From positions 62,001-126,000 of the forward strand of contig NZ_FOXO01000011.1 in assembly GCF_900115735.1 (NCBI RefSeq): 64,000 bases of DNA, given 5' to 3'. The notes beneath the pieces were generated by a model. That model was not told the DNA's origin. It was given only the letters and a program-made list of their open reading frames with translations, and did not search any database. Below are positions 25,262-34,182 of this stretch, piece after piece; positions within the stretch are counted from its first letter, which is position 1, and every line of letters begins with the position of its first letter. Both the position numbers and the translations under genes were made by a program. This DNA comes from Butyrivibrio proteoclasticus. Lineage in GTDB: Bacteria > Bacillota > Clostridia > Lachnospirales > Lachnospiraceae.

Positions 25262-25470
25262 TTTCTCTCCCAGCGTTATTCTTAATAGATATTATTGAAC
25301 CATTATACAACGTCTTATGATGATTTGGGTAGAAGAGTAAGTATTGAAAAATATATTTGATATGGTAGAATGTCATTTGTTGTTTTGTTATAAAAAACGT
25401 GATATTACTATATAGAGACGCTTAAAGATAGTCATTTTCGGCGCCTCTAATAAAGAAGATAGGAGCAATT

Positions 25471-26934
25471 ATGGTTAAGATTCGTACAAGATATGCACCG
25501 AGCCCAACGGGACGTATGCATGTAGGAAATTTAAGAACAGCTCTTTATGCTTATCTTATTTCTAAGCATGAAGGCGGTGACTATATATTAAGAATCGAGG
25601 ATACTGATCAGGAACGTTTTGTAGAGGGTGCAACAGAGATCATCTACAGAACACTTAAGGAAACAGGTCTTATTCATGATGAGGGTCCGGACATTGGCGG
25701 ACCTGTTGGACCATATGTTCAGAGTGAGAGACAGAAGGCCGGCATTTATATGCAGTATGCAAAAGAACTCATTGATAAAGGTGAGGCTTATTATTGCTTC
25801 TGCGATGAAGATAGACTTAAGACTCTTGTTCAGAAAATTGAAGTTGATGGTGAGACAAAAGAAATCAGTGTTTACGACAAGCATTGTCTTCACTTATCAA
25901 AAGAAGAAGTTGAGAAAAACCTTGCTGAAGGTAAGCCATTTGTTATCAGACAGAATAACCCAACAGAGGGAACAACTACATTCCATGATGAACTTTACGG
26001 AGATGTATCCGTTGAGAATAAAGAACTTGATGATATGATTCTCATTAAGTCTGATGGATATCCAACATACAACTTTGCTAACGTTGTAGATGACCATCTT
26101 ATGGGAATCACTCATGTTGTTCGTGGTAATGAGTACATTTCATCATCACCTAAGTACAACAGACTTTATGATGCATTTGGCTGGGAAGTACCTAAATACA
26201 TTCACTGCCCACTTATTACAGATGAAGAGCATCATAAGCTTTCAAAGAGATCAGGACATTCATCTTTTGAAGATCTTATCGAGCAGGGCTTTTTACCTGA
26301 AGCAGTTGTTAACTTTGTAGCTCTTCTTGGCTGGTCTCCTGAGGATAATGAAGAGATCATGAGCCTTGAAGACCTCATCAAAAAGTTTGACTACAAGAGA
26401 ATAAACAAATCTCCTGCAGTATTTGATTATACAAAGCTTAAATGGATGAACGGCGAGTACTTAAAGAGAATGGATGATGACAGATTCTTTGAGCTTGCAA
26501 AGCCTTATCTTGAGAAAGCTATCACAAAGGATCTTGATCTTAAGAAAATCGCCAATATGGTTAAGACTAGAATTGAGATCTGGCCTGATATTGCACCAAT
26601 GGTTGACTTCTTTAACGAAGTTCCTGAATATGACACAGCAATTTATTGCCACAAGAAGATGAAAACTGATGTTGAGAGCAGTTTAAAGGTTCTCAAGGAA
26701 GTTCTTCCTGTTCTTGAAGCACATGATGATTATACAAACGATGCACTTTATGCTTGTCTTTCAGATTTTGTTAAGTCTCACGAGTACAAGAACGGATATG
26801 TTCTCTGGCCAGTAAGAATCGCTCTTTCAGGAAAAGAGATGACCCCTTGCGGAGCTACAGAACTTATGGAAGTTATTGGCAAAGAAGAGTCAATTAAGAG
26901 AATTAAAGAAGGAATAGCATTACTTGAAAAATAA
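25471..26934 (+). CDS. gltX: Glutamyl-tRNA synthetase
   Basis: The 487-residue class I synthetase has the HIGH-type signature in [15 protein letters not shown] (about residues 9-23) and the KMSKS-type loop HKLSKRSGH (about 254-262). It charges tRNA-Glu, and in many Firmicutes tRNA-Gln as well. The metal-site region has CFC (CYCFCDE) but is not a complete zinc-binding pattern. An AGGAG box precedes the ATG. Its end overlaps the start of the helicase gene by 11 bases. No T-box leader is evident upstream. Confidence 0.96.
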   Translation: MVKIRTRYAPSPTGRMHVGNLRTALYAYLISKHEGGDYILRIEDTDQERFVEGATEIIYRTLKETGLIHDEGPDIGGPVGPYVQSERQKAGIYMQYAKELIDKGEAYYCFCDEDRLKTLVQKIEVDGETKEISVYDKHCLHLSKEEVEKNLAEGKPFVIRQNNPTEGTTTFHDELYGDVSVENKELDDMILIKSDGYPTYNFANVVDDHLMGITHVVRGNEYISSSPKYNRLYDAFGWEVPKYIHCPLITDEEHHKLSKRSGHSSFEDLIEQGFLPEAVVNFVALLGWSPEDNEEIMSLEDLIKKFDYKRINKSPAVFDYTKLKWMNGEYLKRMDDDRFFELAKPYLEKAITKDLDLKKIANMVKTRIEIWPDIAPMVDFFNEVPEYDTAIYCHKKMKTDVESSLKVLKEVLPVLEAHDDYTNDALYACLSDFVKSHEYKNGYVLWPVRIALSGKEMTPCGATELMEVIGKEESIKRIKEGIALLEK

Positions 26935-28846
26935 TAATTTTCAAGGTAATTCCGCTCAAATGATGGCTATAAGTCATTACAAAGGCCCTGCAATGGTACT
27001 TGCAGGGCCCGGTAGCGGAAAAACCTTTGTTATAGTTTCGAGGATACGCTATCTCATAGAAGAAAGAGGCGTTGTACCATCCGGTATTCTGGTAATCACT
27101 TTTACCAAAGCGGCTGCTTTAGAGATGCAGCAGCGATTCATGAAAAATACGGATAGTTCTTATCCGGAAGTGACTTTTGGAACATTTCATTCTATCTTTT
27201 ATCAGATAATCAAAAACTCTGGTCACTACAATTCCAAAAATATAGAAATTGCAAATGAAAGCTTTAAGCAAAAGATCATTTATAATATTCTTTTTTCTAT
27301 TGCAGAAAAAGATCCGCTATTGAAAGAGGAAATGGACTCGGATACAGACATATGTAAGAATGTGCTCTCTGAAATATCAAGAATTAAGAACAGCTCTTTA
27401 AAGAGTGATGACTGCAACAGCTGTTTTGCCTTTTCAAAGTATTTTAATGAGATATTTGAGAAGTATAAAAGGGCATTAAAGGAATTTGAAAAAATAGACT
27501 TTGATGACATGATACTTTTGTGCTATGAGCTATTGTCTGAGGATGAGGCACTTCTTGAGCTGTGTAGAAAAAAGTATAGTTTTATCCTTATAGATGAATA
27601 TCAGGATATCAATTTAATGCAGTATAAAGTTATTGAACTGCTGATGGGACAAGATAAGAATCTTTTTATTGTTGGCGATGATGACCAGTCAATTTATGGC
27701 TTTAGAGGTTCTGAGCCCAGGTTCATGCTTGAATTTGAGGATTCCTTTAAAGCTCATGACCCTAAAACCTATAATCTTAACATTAATTACAGGTGCGGCA
27801 GTGATATACTAAATAACGCACTTCTTGTTATTGGTGAAAATAAAGAAAGACTTTTAAAGAATCTAAAGGCAGATGGCTCAAATGGCACAGGATGTCTTGT
27901 TCCATTAAAGTTTACAACAAAAGAAAAACAGTATAATTCTATAAAATCTTTTCTTCACAGGCAAAAGGATAATCTTTCAAATATTTCTATAATCTGCAGA
28001 ACCAATTCTGAATGTATGTCTATAGCAGCAATGCTAAAAGAAGAGAAAATCCCTACTAATCTTGATGAGTGCTCAAAGAGCTTTTTAGAGGCAGAAAGCG
28101 TTATGGTCTTAATTAATTATCTTAAGTTTTCGTGTGTAGAGAAAAGAAGAGAATTCTTTTACAAGATCATGAATAAACCTCTAAGGTATATTTCAAGAGA
28201 AGCAGTTCCTACAGAGATTGTAAATGAAATGGAAGTTAAAAGATTCTATAAGTCAAACAAAAGAATGCTTGAACAAGTTAATAAGCTTTTTTCCCAGATA
28301 AATATGATTTCGCATATGAGGCCGTCCTTGTCAATCAGGTATATAAGAAAAGAAATCGGGATAGACAGAGAATTTCAAAAAGAAAAAGAGCAACTTGATG
28401 AATTTGAAAGGCTTGCAAGAACATTTGAAGATACTAAGAGCCTTTTGAATGAAATTAACAAGAGATTTGGTGAAAGAGCTGATGAAAAAACTGTGATAAA
28501 AAGAAATAACGGAAATTTTGTAAAGCTACTCACTATGCATGGTTCGAAGGGGCTTGAATTTGATATGGTCTGGATTCCGGATGTTAATGAAGGAATCATT
28601 CCGAGCAGAGGTGCGGCTACAAACAATCAGATAGAAGAAGAGCGCCGCATGCTCTATGTTGCAATGACCAGGGCAAAAAAGGCGCTCATGATAAGTTATG
28701 TTACCGGAACTAAAGAAAATGCTATTCTTCCATCAAGATTCCTGCGGCCGATAAGATCAAAGTGGATGTTAAAATATGGTGATCAGCCGTCAAGTCCTTC
28801 TTCAGGAAGTTCTACAAGTTCATCAAATTCTACATCATCAAGATAG
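26924..28846 (+). CDS. UvrD/PcrA-type superfamily 1 DNA helicase
   Basis: The 640-residue helicase begins at TTG 26924, inside the end of gltX, with AAGGA ten bases before. Motif I is [11 protein letters not shown] (about residues 27-37), motif Ia [11 protein letters not shown], motif [11 protein letters not shown] (about 224), motif [15 protein letters not shown], motif IV NYRCG, motif [12 protein letters not shown] and motif [13 protein letters not shown]. It unwinds DNA 3' to 5' in repair or replication restart. At 640 residues it is shorter than UvrD or PcrA (about 730) and lacks their usual C-terminal extension. Its last 21 residues are a serine-rich tail read from DNA that is antisense to the convergent DUF1292 gene. 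Confidence 0.9.
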   Translation: MKNNNFQGNSAQMMAISHYKGPAMVLAGPGSGKTFVIVSRIRYLIEERGVVPSGILVITFTKAAALEMQQRFMKNTDSSYPEVTFGTFHSIFYQIIKNSGHYNSKNIEIANESFKQKIIYNILFSIAEKDPLLKEEMDSDTDICKNVLSEISRIKNSSLKSDDCNSCFAFSKYFNEIFEKYKRALKEFEKIDFDDMILLCYELLSEDEALLELCRKKYSFILIDEYQDINLMQYKVIELLMGQDKNLFIVGDDDQSIYGFRGSEPRFMLEFEDSFKAHDPKTYNLNINYRCGSDILNNALLVIGENKERLLKNLKADGSNGTGCLVPLKFTTKEKQYNSIKSFLHRQKDNLSNISIICRTNSECMSIAAMLKEEKIPTNLDECSKSFLEAESVMVLINYLKFSCVEKRREFFYKIMNKPLRYISREAVPTEIVNEMEVKRFYKSNKRMLEQVNKLFSQINMISHMRPSLSIRYIRKEIGIDREFQKEKEQLDEFERLARTFEDTKSLLNEINKRFGERADEKTVIKRNNGNFVKLLTMHGSKGLEFDMVWIPDVNEGIIPSRGAATNNQIEEERRMLYVAMTRAKKALMISYVTGTKENAILPSRFLRPIRSKWMLKYGDQPSSPSSGSSTSSSNSTSSR

Positions 28847-29139
28847 AGGTTGAAAGCTTCGGCAACAGCCTCATATTCAGCATCGTCACTTATATATCCA
28901 AGTTCAGGATCTTCATCCTCACCCTTGTAAATAAACTCATAAAACCAAACATTGCCATCGTTATTCTGTCCATTTTTATCGAGAGGAAGAAGCACAATGT
29001 AGTCTTTTGAATTAAAAGTAAGGACGATGATAATAGCACAAGTTACTACTTCGCCTCCGTCAAGCTCTACATCTACGGTCATCTGCTCATCGTTTTCAAT
29101 CTTTGTATTCATGTCTGTGGCAATTTTAGAAAATTCCAT
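28783..29139 (-). CDS. DUF1292-domain acidic protein
   Basis: The 118-residue, very acidic protein fits the DUF1292 (YrzB-like) family of small Firmicutes proteins: a central DYIVLLPLDK strand, then VWFYEFIY and an acidic linker, and a final [15 protein letters not shown] helix. The function is unknown. CAGGAGG precedes the ATG. The last 64 bases overlap the convergent helicase gene tail to tail, so there is no intergenic terminator between them. Confidence 0.85.
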   Translation of the reverse strand: MEFSKIATDMNTKIENDEQMTVDVELDGGEVVTCAIIIVLTFNSKDYIVLLPLDKNGQNNDGNVWFYEFIYKGEDEDPELGYISDDAEYEAVAEAFNLYLDDVEFDELVELPEEGLDG

Positions 29140-29263
29140 TAATAATCCTCCTGAAAAAACTTTTCGATTTATACATCAAGATTATAGCACGATACGATGC
29201 AGCATGAGAAGTTTTGTGGTAAAATATTATGGCTTATGTTATTTTAGAGTTACTGTACAGACA

Positions 29264-29290
29264 TAAAATGCGCACAGTGCTGCGCATTTT
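29264..29290 (+). terminator. Terminator-like hairpin in the leader of the debranching-enzyme homologue
   Basis: AAAATGCGCA pairs perfectly with TGCGCATTTT around a six-base loop and ends in T-rich DNA, 35 bases before the start of the next gene on the same strand. No plus-strand gene lies upstream since the helicase. It may end read-through or act as a leader attenuator. Confidence 0.55.
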
Positions 29291-29324
29291 TAGATAATAT
29301 GATCCAATGCAGAATGGAGCAAAG

Positions 29325-31262
29325 ATGTCAGAAAAGCTAGAAATAATTAAGGAAAAACCTTATCCGCTTGGTTGTTATATTGATTATGATAAGAGTCTTG
29401 TGGTGCGAACAGTTTTTGAAGGTGATAAAAACTGTGGAATTGCATTATATAAGGGAACTTCGAATGATGGAGAAACCGCTCTTAAGATTAAGCTACCCAA
29501 ATCTTTGAAGCGAGGCTCAATATATGCTGCGAGGATCAAAGGAATTAGTAATGTTGACGAATACTCATCTTATAACTATTTTGTTGATTCAACTTATTTT
29601 TGTGATTCCTATGCCAAGCATTTGATTGGACTTGAGACTTTTGGGCTTGATGTTCCAGATTGCGATATAAGAGCTAAACTTGATAATAGATCAACGTTAA
29701 AAGCTTCTGAGTATTCTTTTGACTGGGAAAATGATTCTTTCCCGGAGGTGCCATATGAAGACAGTTTTGTATATCTTCTTCATGTAAGAGGTTTTACAAA
29801 ATCTTCCGGAAGTGGCGTTCCTGCTCAGCACAGAGGAACATTTCTGGGAATACTTGATAAAATACCTTATCTTAAATCAATAGGCGTTACTACTGTAGAA
29901 ATCATGCCTGCCATAGAGATGAATGAAATTGAAACACCAAGGACTCATGGAGGTATTTTATCAAAAGAACTTTTGTATTCGAAGGATGGAAGCATTTCAA
30001 ATACTAACAGTATCAAGCCAAGGCTTAATTTTTGGGGTTATAAAAAAGGCTTTTATTTTGCACCAAGGACGGCTTATTGTTCAAATCCTTATGATGCCGA
30101 AAATGAGTTTAAATTTTTTATTAAAACAATGCATGCAAACGGCCTTGAAGTCATTATGCAGTTCTTTTTTGAAGAGAGTGAAAATGAGAGCCTTATTATT
30201 GATGCATTAAGATACTGGAGATGTTCTTATCATGTTGATGGTTTTCATTTAAAAGGTGCCAGAATTCCTATCAGACTTATTACGAAAGAGCCTTTATTTT
30301 CAGATGCCAAGATATGGTATGACTGGTTTGAAGATGGTCCTGTTCCGTCAAAACGTTATCTTGCTATTTACAATAATTCATTTTTGTATGCCGGCAGAAG
30401 ATTTTTAAAGAGTGACGATAACTCTGCAGGTGATTTTTTTCACGCAATGATTGCTAATGGAAATACACATGGTGTTATCAATTATATCTGCGATTATGAA
30501 GGGTTCAGGCTTTCTGATCTCGTTTCTTATGAACATAAGCACAATGAAGAAAATGGTGAAAACAATAAGGATGGAACCGACAACAATCTTAGCTGGAACT
30601 GCGGAATTGAAGGAAGAACCAGAAAGCAGAGTATATTGGAACTTAGAAAAAAGCAGGTAAAGAACATTCTTACTATGCTTCTTTTGGCGCAGGGAACACC
30701 GATGATATTTAGTGGTGATGAGTTCTGTTCTTCTCAGGGAGGTAATAATAATCCATATTGTCAGGATAATGAGACAGGATGGGTCGATTGGAAGGCACTT
30801 GAAAAAAACACTGAGATTTTTGAATATTTTAAGTTCCTGATCAGGTTCCGTTTTGAGCATAATATTCTTCATAATGCATCAGCATTTAAATTAATGGATT
30901 ATATATCATGTGGTTATCCGGATTTATCATGCCATGGAAGAGAAGCCTGGAGACCGGATTTTACAGGACATAGTCATATTTTAGGGATGCTTTACTGCGG
31001 TAAATATGATAAGGACGATAAAAATAGTCCGTTTATATATGTCTGCTATAATATGTACTGGATGAAAGAAGAGATTGCCCTTCCTAAGCTTCCGGATGGA
31101 CTTAGATGGAAGATGATTTCTGATACAGAAAGAGTTGACAAGATAGATAGTATAGAAAAAAAGGACAAAGCAGTTGAAAAAATGAGTGAAAGGTCAGTTA
31201 GAATCTACATGAGTGAAATTGACCCTGATAATAAAAGTAAAAGGAAGTTGAAAAGAAAATGA
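29325..31262 (+). CDS. GH13 glycogen-debranching-enzyme homologue lacking catalytic residues
   Basis: ATG 29325 has a TGGAG box nine bases upstream and gives 645 residues. Overall order matches GlgX/isoamylase: an N-terminal beta domain, a TIM barrel with LHVRGFTKSSGSGVP and GVTTVEIMPAIEMNE, and near-canonical DLVSYEHKHNEENGENN and DNNLSWNCGIEG. The key sites are changed: region II reads DGFHLKGA, with Lys310 where the Asp nucleophile should be; the acid/base region is replaced by YLAIYNNSF; region IV reads DYEGF instead of AHDGF; and region I lacks DVVYNH. It is probably a non-hydrolytic carbohydrate-binding or regulatory protein. It overlaps pepT by four bases. Confidence 0.8.
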   Translation: MSEKLEIIKEKPYPLGCYIDYDKSLVVRTVFEGDKNCGIALYKGTSNDGETALKIKLPKSLKRGSIYAARIKGISNVDEYSSYNYFVDSTYFCDSYAKHLIGLETFGLDVPDCDIRAKLDNRSTLKASEYSFDWENDSFPEVPYEDSFVYLLHVRGFTKSSGSGVPAQHRGTFLGILDKIPYLKSIGVTTVEIMPAIEMNEIETPRTHGGILSKELLYSKDGSISNTNSIKPRLNFWGYKKGFYFAPRTAYCSNPYDAENEFKFFIKTMHANGLEVIMQFFFEESENESLIIDALRYWRCSYHVDGFHLKGARIPIRLITKEPLFSDAKIWYDWFEDGPVPSKRYLAIYNNSFLYAGRRFLKSDDNSAGDFFHAMIANGNTHGVINYICDYEGFRLSDLVSYEHKHNEENGENNKDGTDNNLSWNCGIEGRTRKQSILELRKKQVKNILTMLLLAQGTPMIFSGDEFCSSQGGNNNPYCQDNETGWVDWKALEKNTEIFEYFKFLIRFRFEHNILHNASAFKLMDYISCGYPDLSCHGREAWRPDFTGHSHILGMLYCGKYDKDDKNSPFIYVCYNMYWMKEEIALPKLPDGLRWKMISDTERVDKIDSIEKKDKAVEKMSERSVRIYMSEIDPDNKSKRKLKRK

Positions 31263-32506
31263 ATAGACCCGATGTTATTTCAAAATTTTTAAACTATGTA
31301 AAATATGATACTCAGTCTGATGACACAACAGGAACTTCTCCTTCCACAATGAAACAGCATGAACTTGCGCGTTTCCTTGTAAAAGAATTAAATGAGATAG
31401 GTGCATCAGATGTTTATTATGATGAGGACCATTGCTACGTTTATGCTTCAATACCTTCTAACATAAACGACAACGTTGACAGACCTGCAATTGGTTTTAT
31501 CTCTCATATGGACACATCCGATGAAGTTAGCGGTAAGGATGTTAAGCCTAGAAAAGTTGAAAATTATGATGGAAAAGATATTGTTCTTAATAAGGAACTT
31601 GGTGTTGTATTATCACCTGAAGATTTCCCTGAGCTTTCTAATCATGTGGGCGAAACACTTATTGTTACAGATGGAACAACACTTCTTGGTGCTGATGATA
31701 AGGCCGGTATTGCCGAGATTATGACTATGGCAGAAGTTCTTTTGACAAATCCTGATATTCCTCACGGCGATATCAAGATTGCGTTTACTCCTGATGAGGA
31801 AATTGGTGAGGGAACAGCTCACTTTGATATTGAGAAATTTGGAGCAAAATTTGCTTATACAGTTGACGGCGGAAAGCTTGGAGACCTTGAGTATGAGAAC
31901 TTCAATGCTGCAGAAGGCAAGATAGTAGTAAATGGAAGAAGTGTTCATCCGGGCGATGCAAAAGATAAAATGGTGAATGCTTCACTTATCTGCTATGAGT
32001 TCCATTCTCTCTTACCTGTTCAGATGAATCCTATGTACACACAGGGAAGAGAAGGGTTCTTTCATTTGACAGAAGTAAGCGGATCAACAGAAAAGGCAAG
32101 TGCAAGCTATATTATTCGTGACCATGATGAAGCTTTGTTTGAGAAAAAGAAACAGCTCTTTATTGATGCTGCTGAGTATTTGAACAAAAAATATGGCGAG
32201 GGCACTGTAGAGGTCAAAGTTAGAGATCAGTACAAGAATATGATCGAAAAAATCAGACCTCATATGCATCTTATAGAAAATGCTAAAAAGGCTATGACAG
32301 ATATTGGTGTTACACCTTTGGAATTCCCAATCAGAGGAGGTACAGACGGAGCAAGCCTTTCATATAAGGGACTTCCATGTCCAAACCTTTGTACAGGTGG
32401 TTACAACTATCATGGCAAGTATGAGTATGCATCAGTACAGGAAATGGAAAAGACTGTAGATATTCTGTTTGGAATTGTTAATGAGTACGGAAAGAGTTAT
32501 AAGTAA
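31259..32506 (+). CDS. pepT: Peptidase T (tripeptide aminopeptidase)
   Basis: The 415-residue M20-family di-zinc enzyme removes N-terminal residues from tripeptides in the cytoplasm. Metal and catalytic residues appear in SHMDTSDEV (about residues 81-89), LGADDKAG, the catalytic FTPDEEIGEGT (about 178-188), YTVDGG and the final IRGGTDGASLS with NYHGKYEY. Length matches the family. It starts in the ATGA overlap with the GH13-like gene and its stop shares one base with the start of miaB. Confidence 0.95.
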   Translation: MNRPDVISKFLNYVKYDTQSDDTTGTSPSTMKQHELARFLVKELNEIGASDVYYDEDHCYVYASIPSNINDNVDRPAIGFISHMDTSDEVSGKDVKPRKVENYDGKDIVLNKELGVVLSPEDFPELSNHVGETLIVTDGTTLLGADDKAGIAEIMTMAEVLLTNPDIPHGDIKIAFTPDEEIGEGTAHFDIEKFGAKFAYTVDGGKLGDLEYENFNAAEGKIVVNGRSVHPGDAKDKMVNASLICYEFHSLLPVQMNPMYTQGREGFFHLTEVSGSTEKASASYIIRDHDEALFEKKKQLFIDAAEYLNKKYGEGTVEVKVRDQYKNMIEKIRPHMHLIENAKKAMTDIGVTPLEFPIRGGTDGASLSYKGLPCPNLCTGGYNYHGKYEYASVQEMEKTVDILFGIVNEYGKSYK

Positions 32507-33966
32507 TGGAATTTAAGAAAGATATAAATATTTTAAACGCAAACAAAGAAGAAGTAACTGATGCCGAGAGCTTAAAGCAACTTGGCTTTATTGAAGAAGC
32601 AAAGGGCTATGTTGAAGAGCTGAAAAAAGAGCTTGGAAGAACACCAAAGGCCTGTGTTGTGACTTTTGGATGCCAGATGAATGCAAGAGATTCTGAAAAG
32701 CTTCTGGCTATCTTAAAGCTTGTTGGATATGAAGAGACTGATTCCGAGGAGGCTGATTTTGTCCTTTATAATACATGCACAGTCAGAGACAATGCAGATC
32801 AGAGAGTCTACGGACGTCTTGGTGCATGTGGAAGCCACAAGAAAAAGAATCCTCATATGAAAATAGCTATTTGTGGCTGTCTTATGCAGGAGGAGAGCGC
32901 AGTTGAAAAGATCAAGAAGAGCTATCGCTTCGTTGACCTTATTTTTGGAACACACAACATTTATAAATTCGCTGAACTTTTGTGTACAGCCCTTGTATCT
33001 GACAGAATGGTTATAGATATTTGGAAGGAAACAGACAAGATTGTCGAGGATCTTCCTGTTTTCAGAAAGTATCCATTTAAGTCAGGTGTGAATATCATGT
33101 TTGGATGTAATAATTTCTGCACATATTGTATCGTGCCTTATGTACGTGGTAGAGAGCGTTCAAGAAATCCAAAGGATATTATCAGAGAGTGTGAAAAGCT
33201 TGCAAATGATGGCGTAAAAGAGGTTATGCTTCTTGGACAGAATGTAAACTCCTATGGCCTTGATTTTAAAGAAGGTGATCCGGAGCGCATATCATTCCCT
33301 GAACTGCTTGAAGAAGTATCAAAGGTCAAGGGAATTGAAAGAGTGAGATTTATGACTCCTCATCCTAAGGATTTTTCTGATGATCTTTTGGATGTAATTG
33401 CTCGTAACCCTAAGATTGCAAGACATATTCATCTTCCTTTGCAGTCTGGAAATACTGAGATATTAAGGCGAATGAACAGAAAGTACACAAAGGAAAGTTA
33501 TCTTGCACTTGTAGATAAGATCCACGAAAAGCTCCCTGACGTTGCTATAACTACGGATATTATCGTTGGTTTTCCGGGAGAAACAGAAAGTGATGTTGAC
33601 GACACAATTGATGTAGTCAAGAAGGCTGGTTTTGATAATGCGTTTACCTTTATTTACTCAAAGAGAACAGGTACACCTGCTGCCACTTTTGAGAATCAGG
33701 TTCCTGAAGAAGAGGTAAAAAAGAACTTTGATAAGCTTCTTAAAGTTGTTCAGGAAACAGCACGAGCACAGTCTGAAAAGATGACAGGAAGAGTTGATAA
33801 TGTGCTTGTTGAGAGCGTTAATGAACAGGATAGTTCGCTTATGACAGGACGTCTTTCAAACAATACATTGGTTCATTTCCCAGGAGATGAGTCACTTATT
33901 GGTTCATTTGTTGACGTCAGCCTCGATGAGTGTAAAGGCTTCTACTTCATGGGCCACATTGTTTAA
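32506..33966 (+). CDS. miaB: tRNA-2-methylthio-N6-dimethylallyladenosine synthase
   Basis: The 486-residue radical-SAM methylthiotransferase modifies A37 of tRNAs reading UNN codons. The N-terminal domain carries the auxiliary cluster cysteines in TFGCQMNARDSE, NTCTVRDNA and CGCLMQEE. The radical-SAM triad is CNNFCTYC in NIMFGCNNFCTYCIVPYVRGRERSR, and a TRAM domain follows at the C-terminus. An N-terminal extension of about 45 residues precedes the domain, common in clostridial members. It works on the product of MiaA, encoded five kb downstream. Confidence 0.96.
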   Translation: MEFKKDINILNANKEEVTDAESLKQLGFIEEAKGYVEELKKELGRTPKACVVTFGCQMNARDSEKLLAILKLVGYEETDSEEADFVLYNTCTVRDNADQRVYGRLGACGSHKKKNPHMKIAICGCLMQEESAVEKIKKSYRFVDLIFGTHNIYKFAELLCTALVSDRMVIDIWKETDKIVEDLPVFRKYPFKSGVNIMFGCNNFCTYCIVPYVRGRERSRNPKDIIRECEKLANDGVKEVMLLGQNVNSYGLDFKEGDPERISFPELLEEVSKVKGIERVRFMTPHPKDFSDDLLDVIARNPKIARHIHLPLQSGNTEILRRMNRKYTKESYLALVDKIHEKLPDVAITTDIIVGFPGETESDVDDTIDVVKKAGFDNAFTFIYSKRTGTPAATFENQVPEEEVKKNFDKLLKVVQETARAQSEKMTGRVDNVLVESVNEQDSSLMTGRLSNNTLVHFPGDESLIGSFVDVSLDECKGFYFMGHIV

Positions 33967-33989
33967 TGGTTTAGATGAATTACTATGGC

Positions 33990-34135
33990 TGTAGGTGAGT
34001 GTTAAGTGCGTAGGCAATTTTGCGAGCCTTTGTGCTCGTCGGTACTTGCGAATGTTTTTTATGAGCTAGTACCGCTACGAAGCACGAAGGAGCGGGAGCG
34101 TCCGCAAAATGAATACGCACGAACACAAACCTACA
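33990..34135. repeat. Long imperfect inverted repeat between miaB and mutS
   Basis: Arms pair in nested order: TGTAGGT with ACCTACA, GTGCGTA (34007-34012 area) with TACGCAC (34114-34120), ATTTTGCG (34017-34024) with CGCAAAAT, CCTTTGTGCTCG with CGAAGCACGAAGG (imperfect), and CGGTAC with GTACCG (34068-34073). The result is a single foldback of about 145 bases with few mismatches. It contains no gene. It could be a mobile hairpin element, a processed structure that ends or separates transcripts, or a degenerate MITE. Confidence 0.75.
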
Positions 34136-34182
34136 TCATTGCGTTACATTGCACAACATAAAATAGAAATGGGGATATAAAC

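Noticed and set aside
25376-25470. Possible T-box or other riboswitch before gltX
   Set aside because: Only a weak stem with a mismatch (GAGACGC/GCGCCTC) is present; the leader is too short for a T-box and no T-box motif is visible.
33967-34182. Possible tRNA or rRNA fragment in the GC-rich gap between miaB and mutS
   Set aside because: The sequence folds as one long hairpin, without a cloverleaf, CCA end or anticodon arm.
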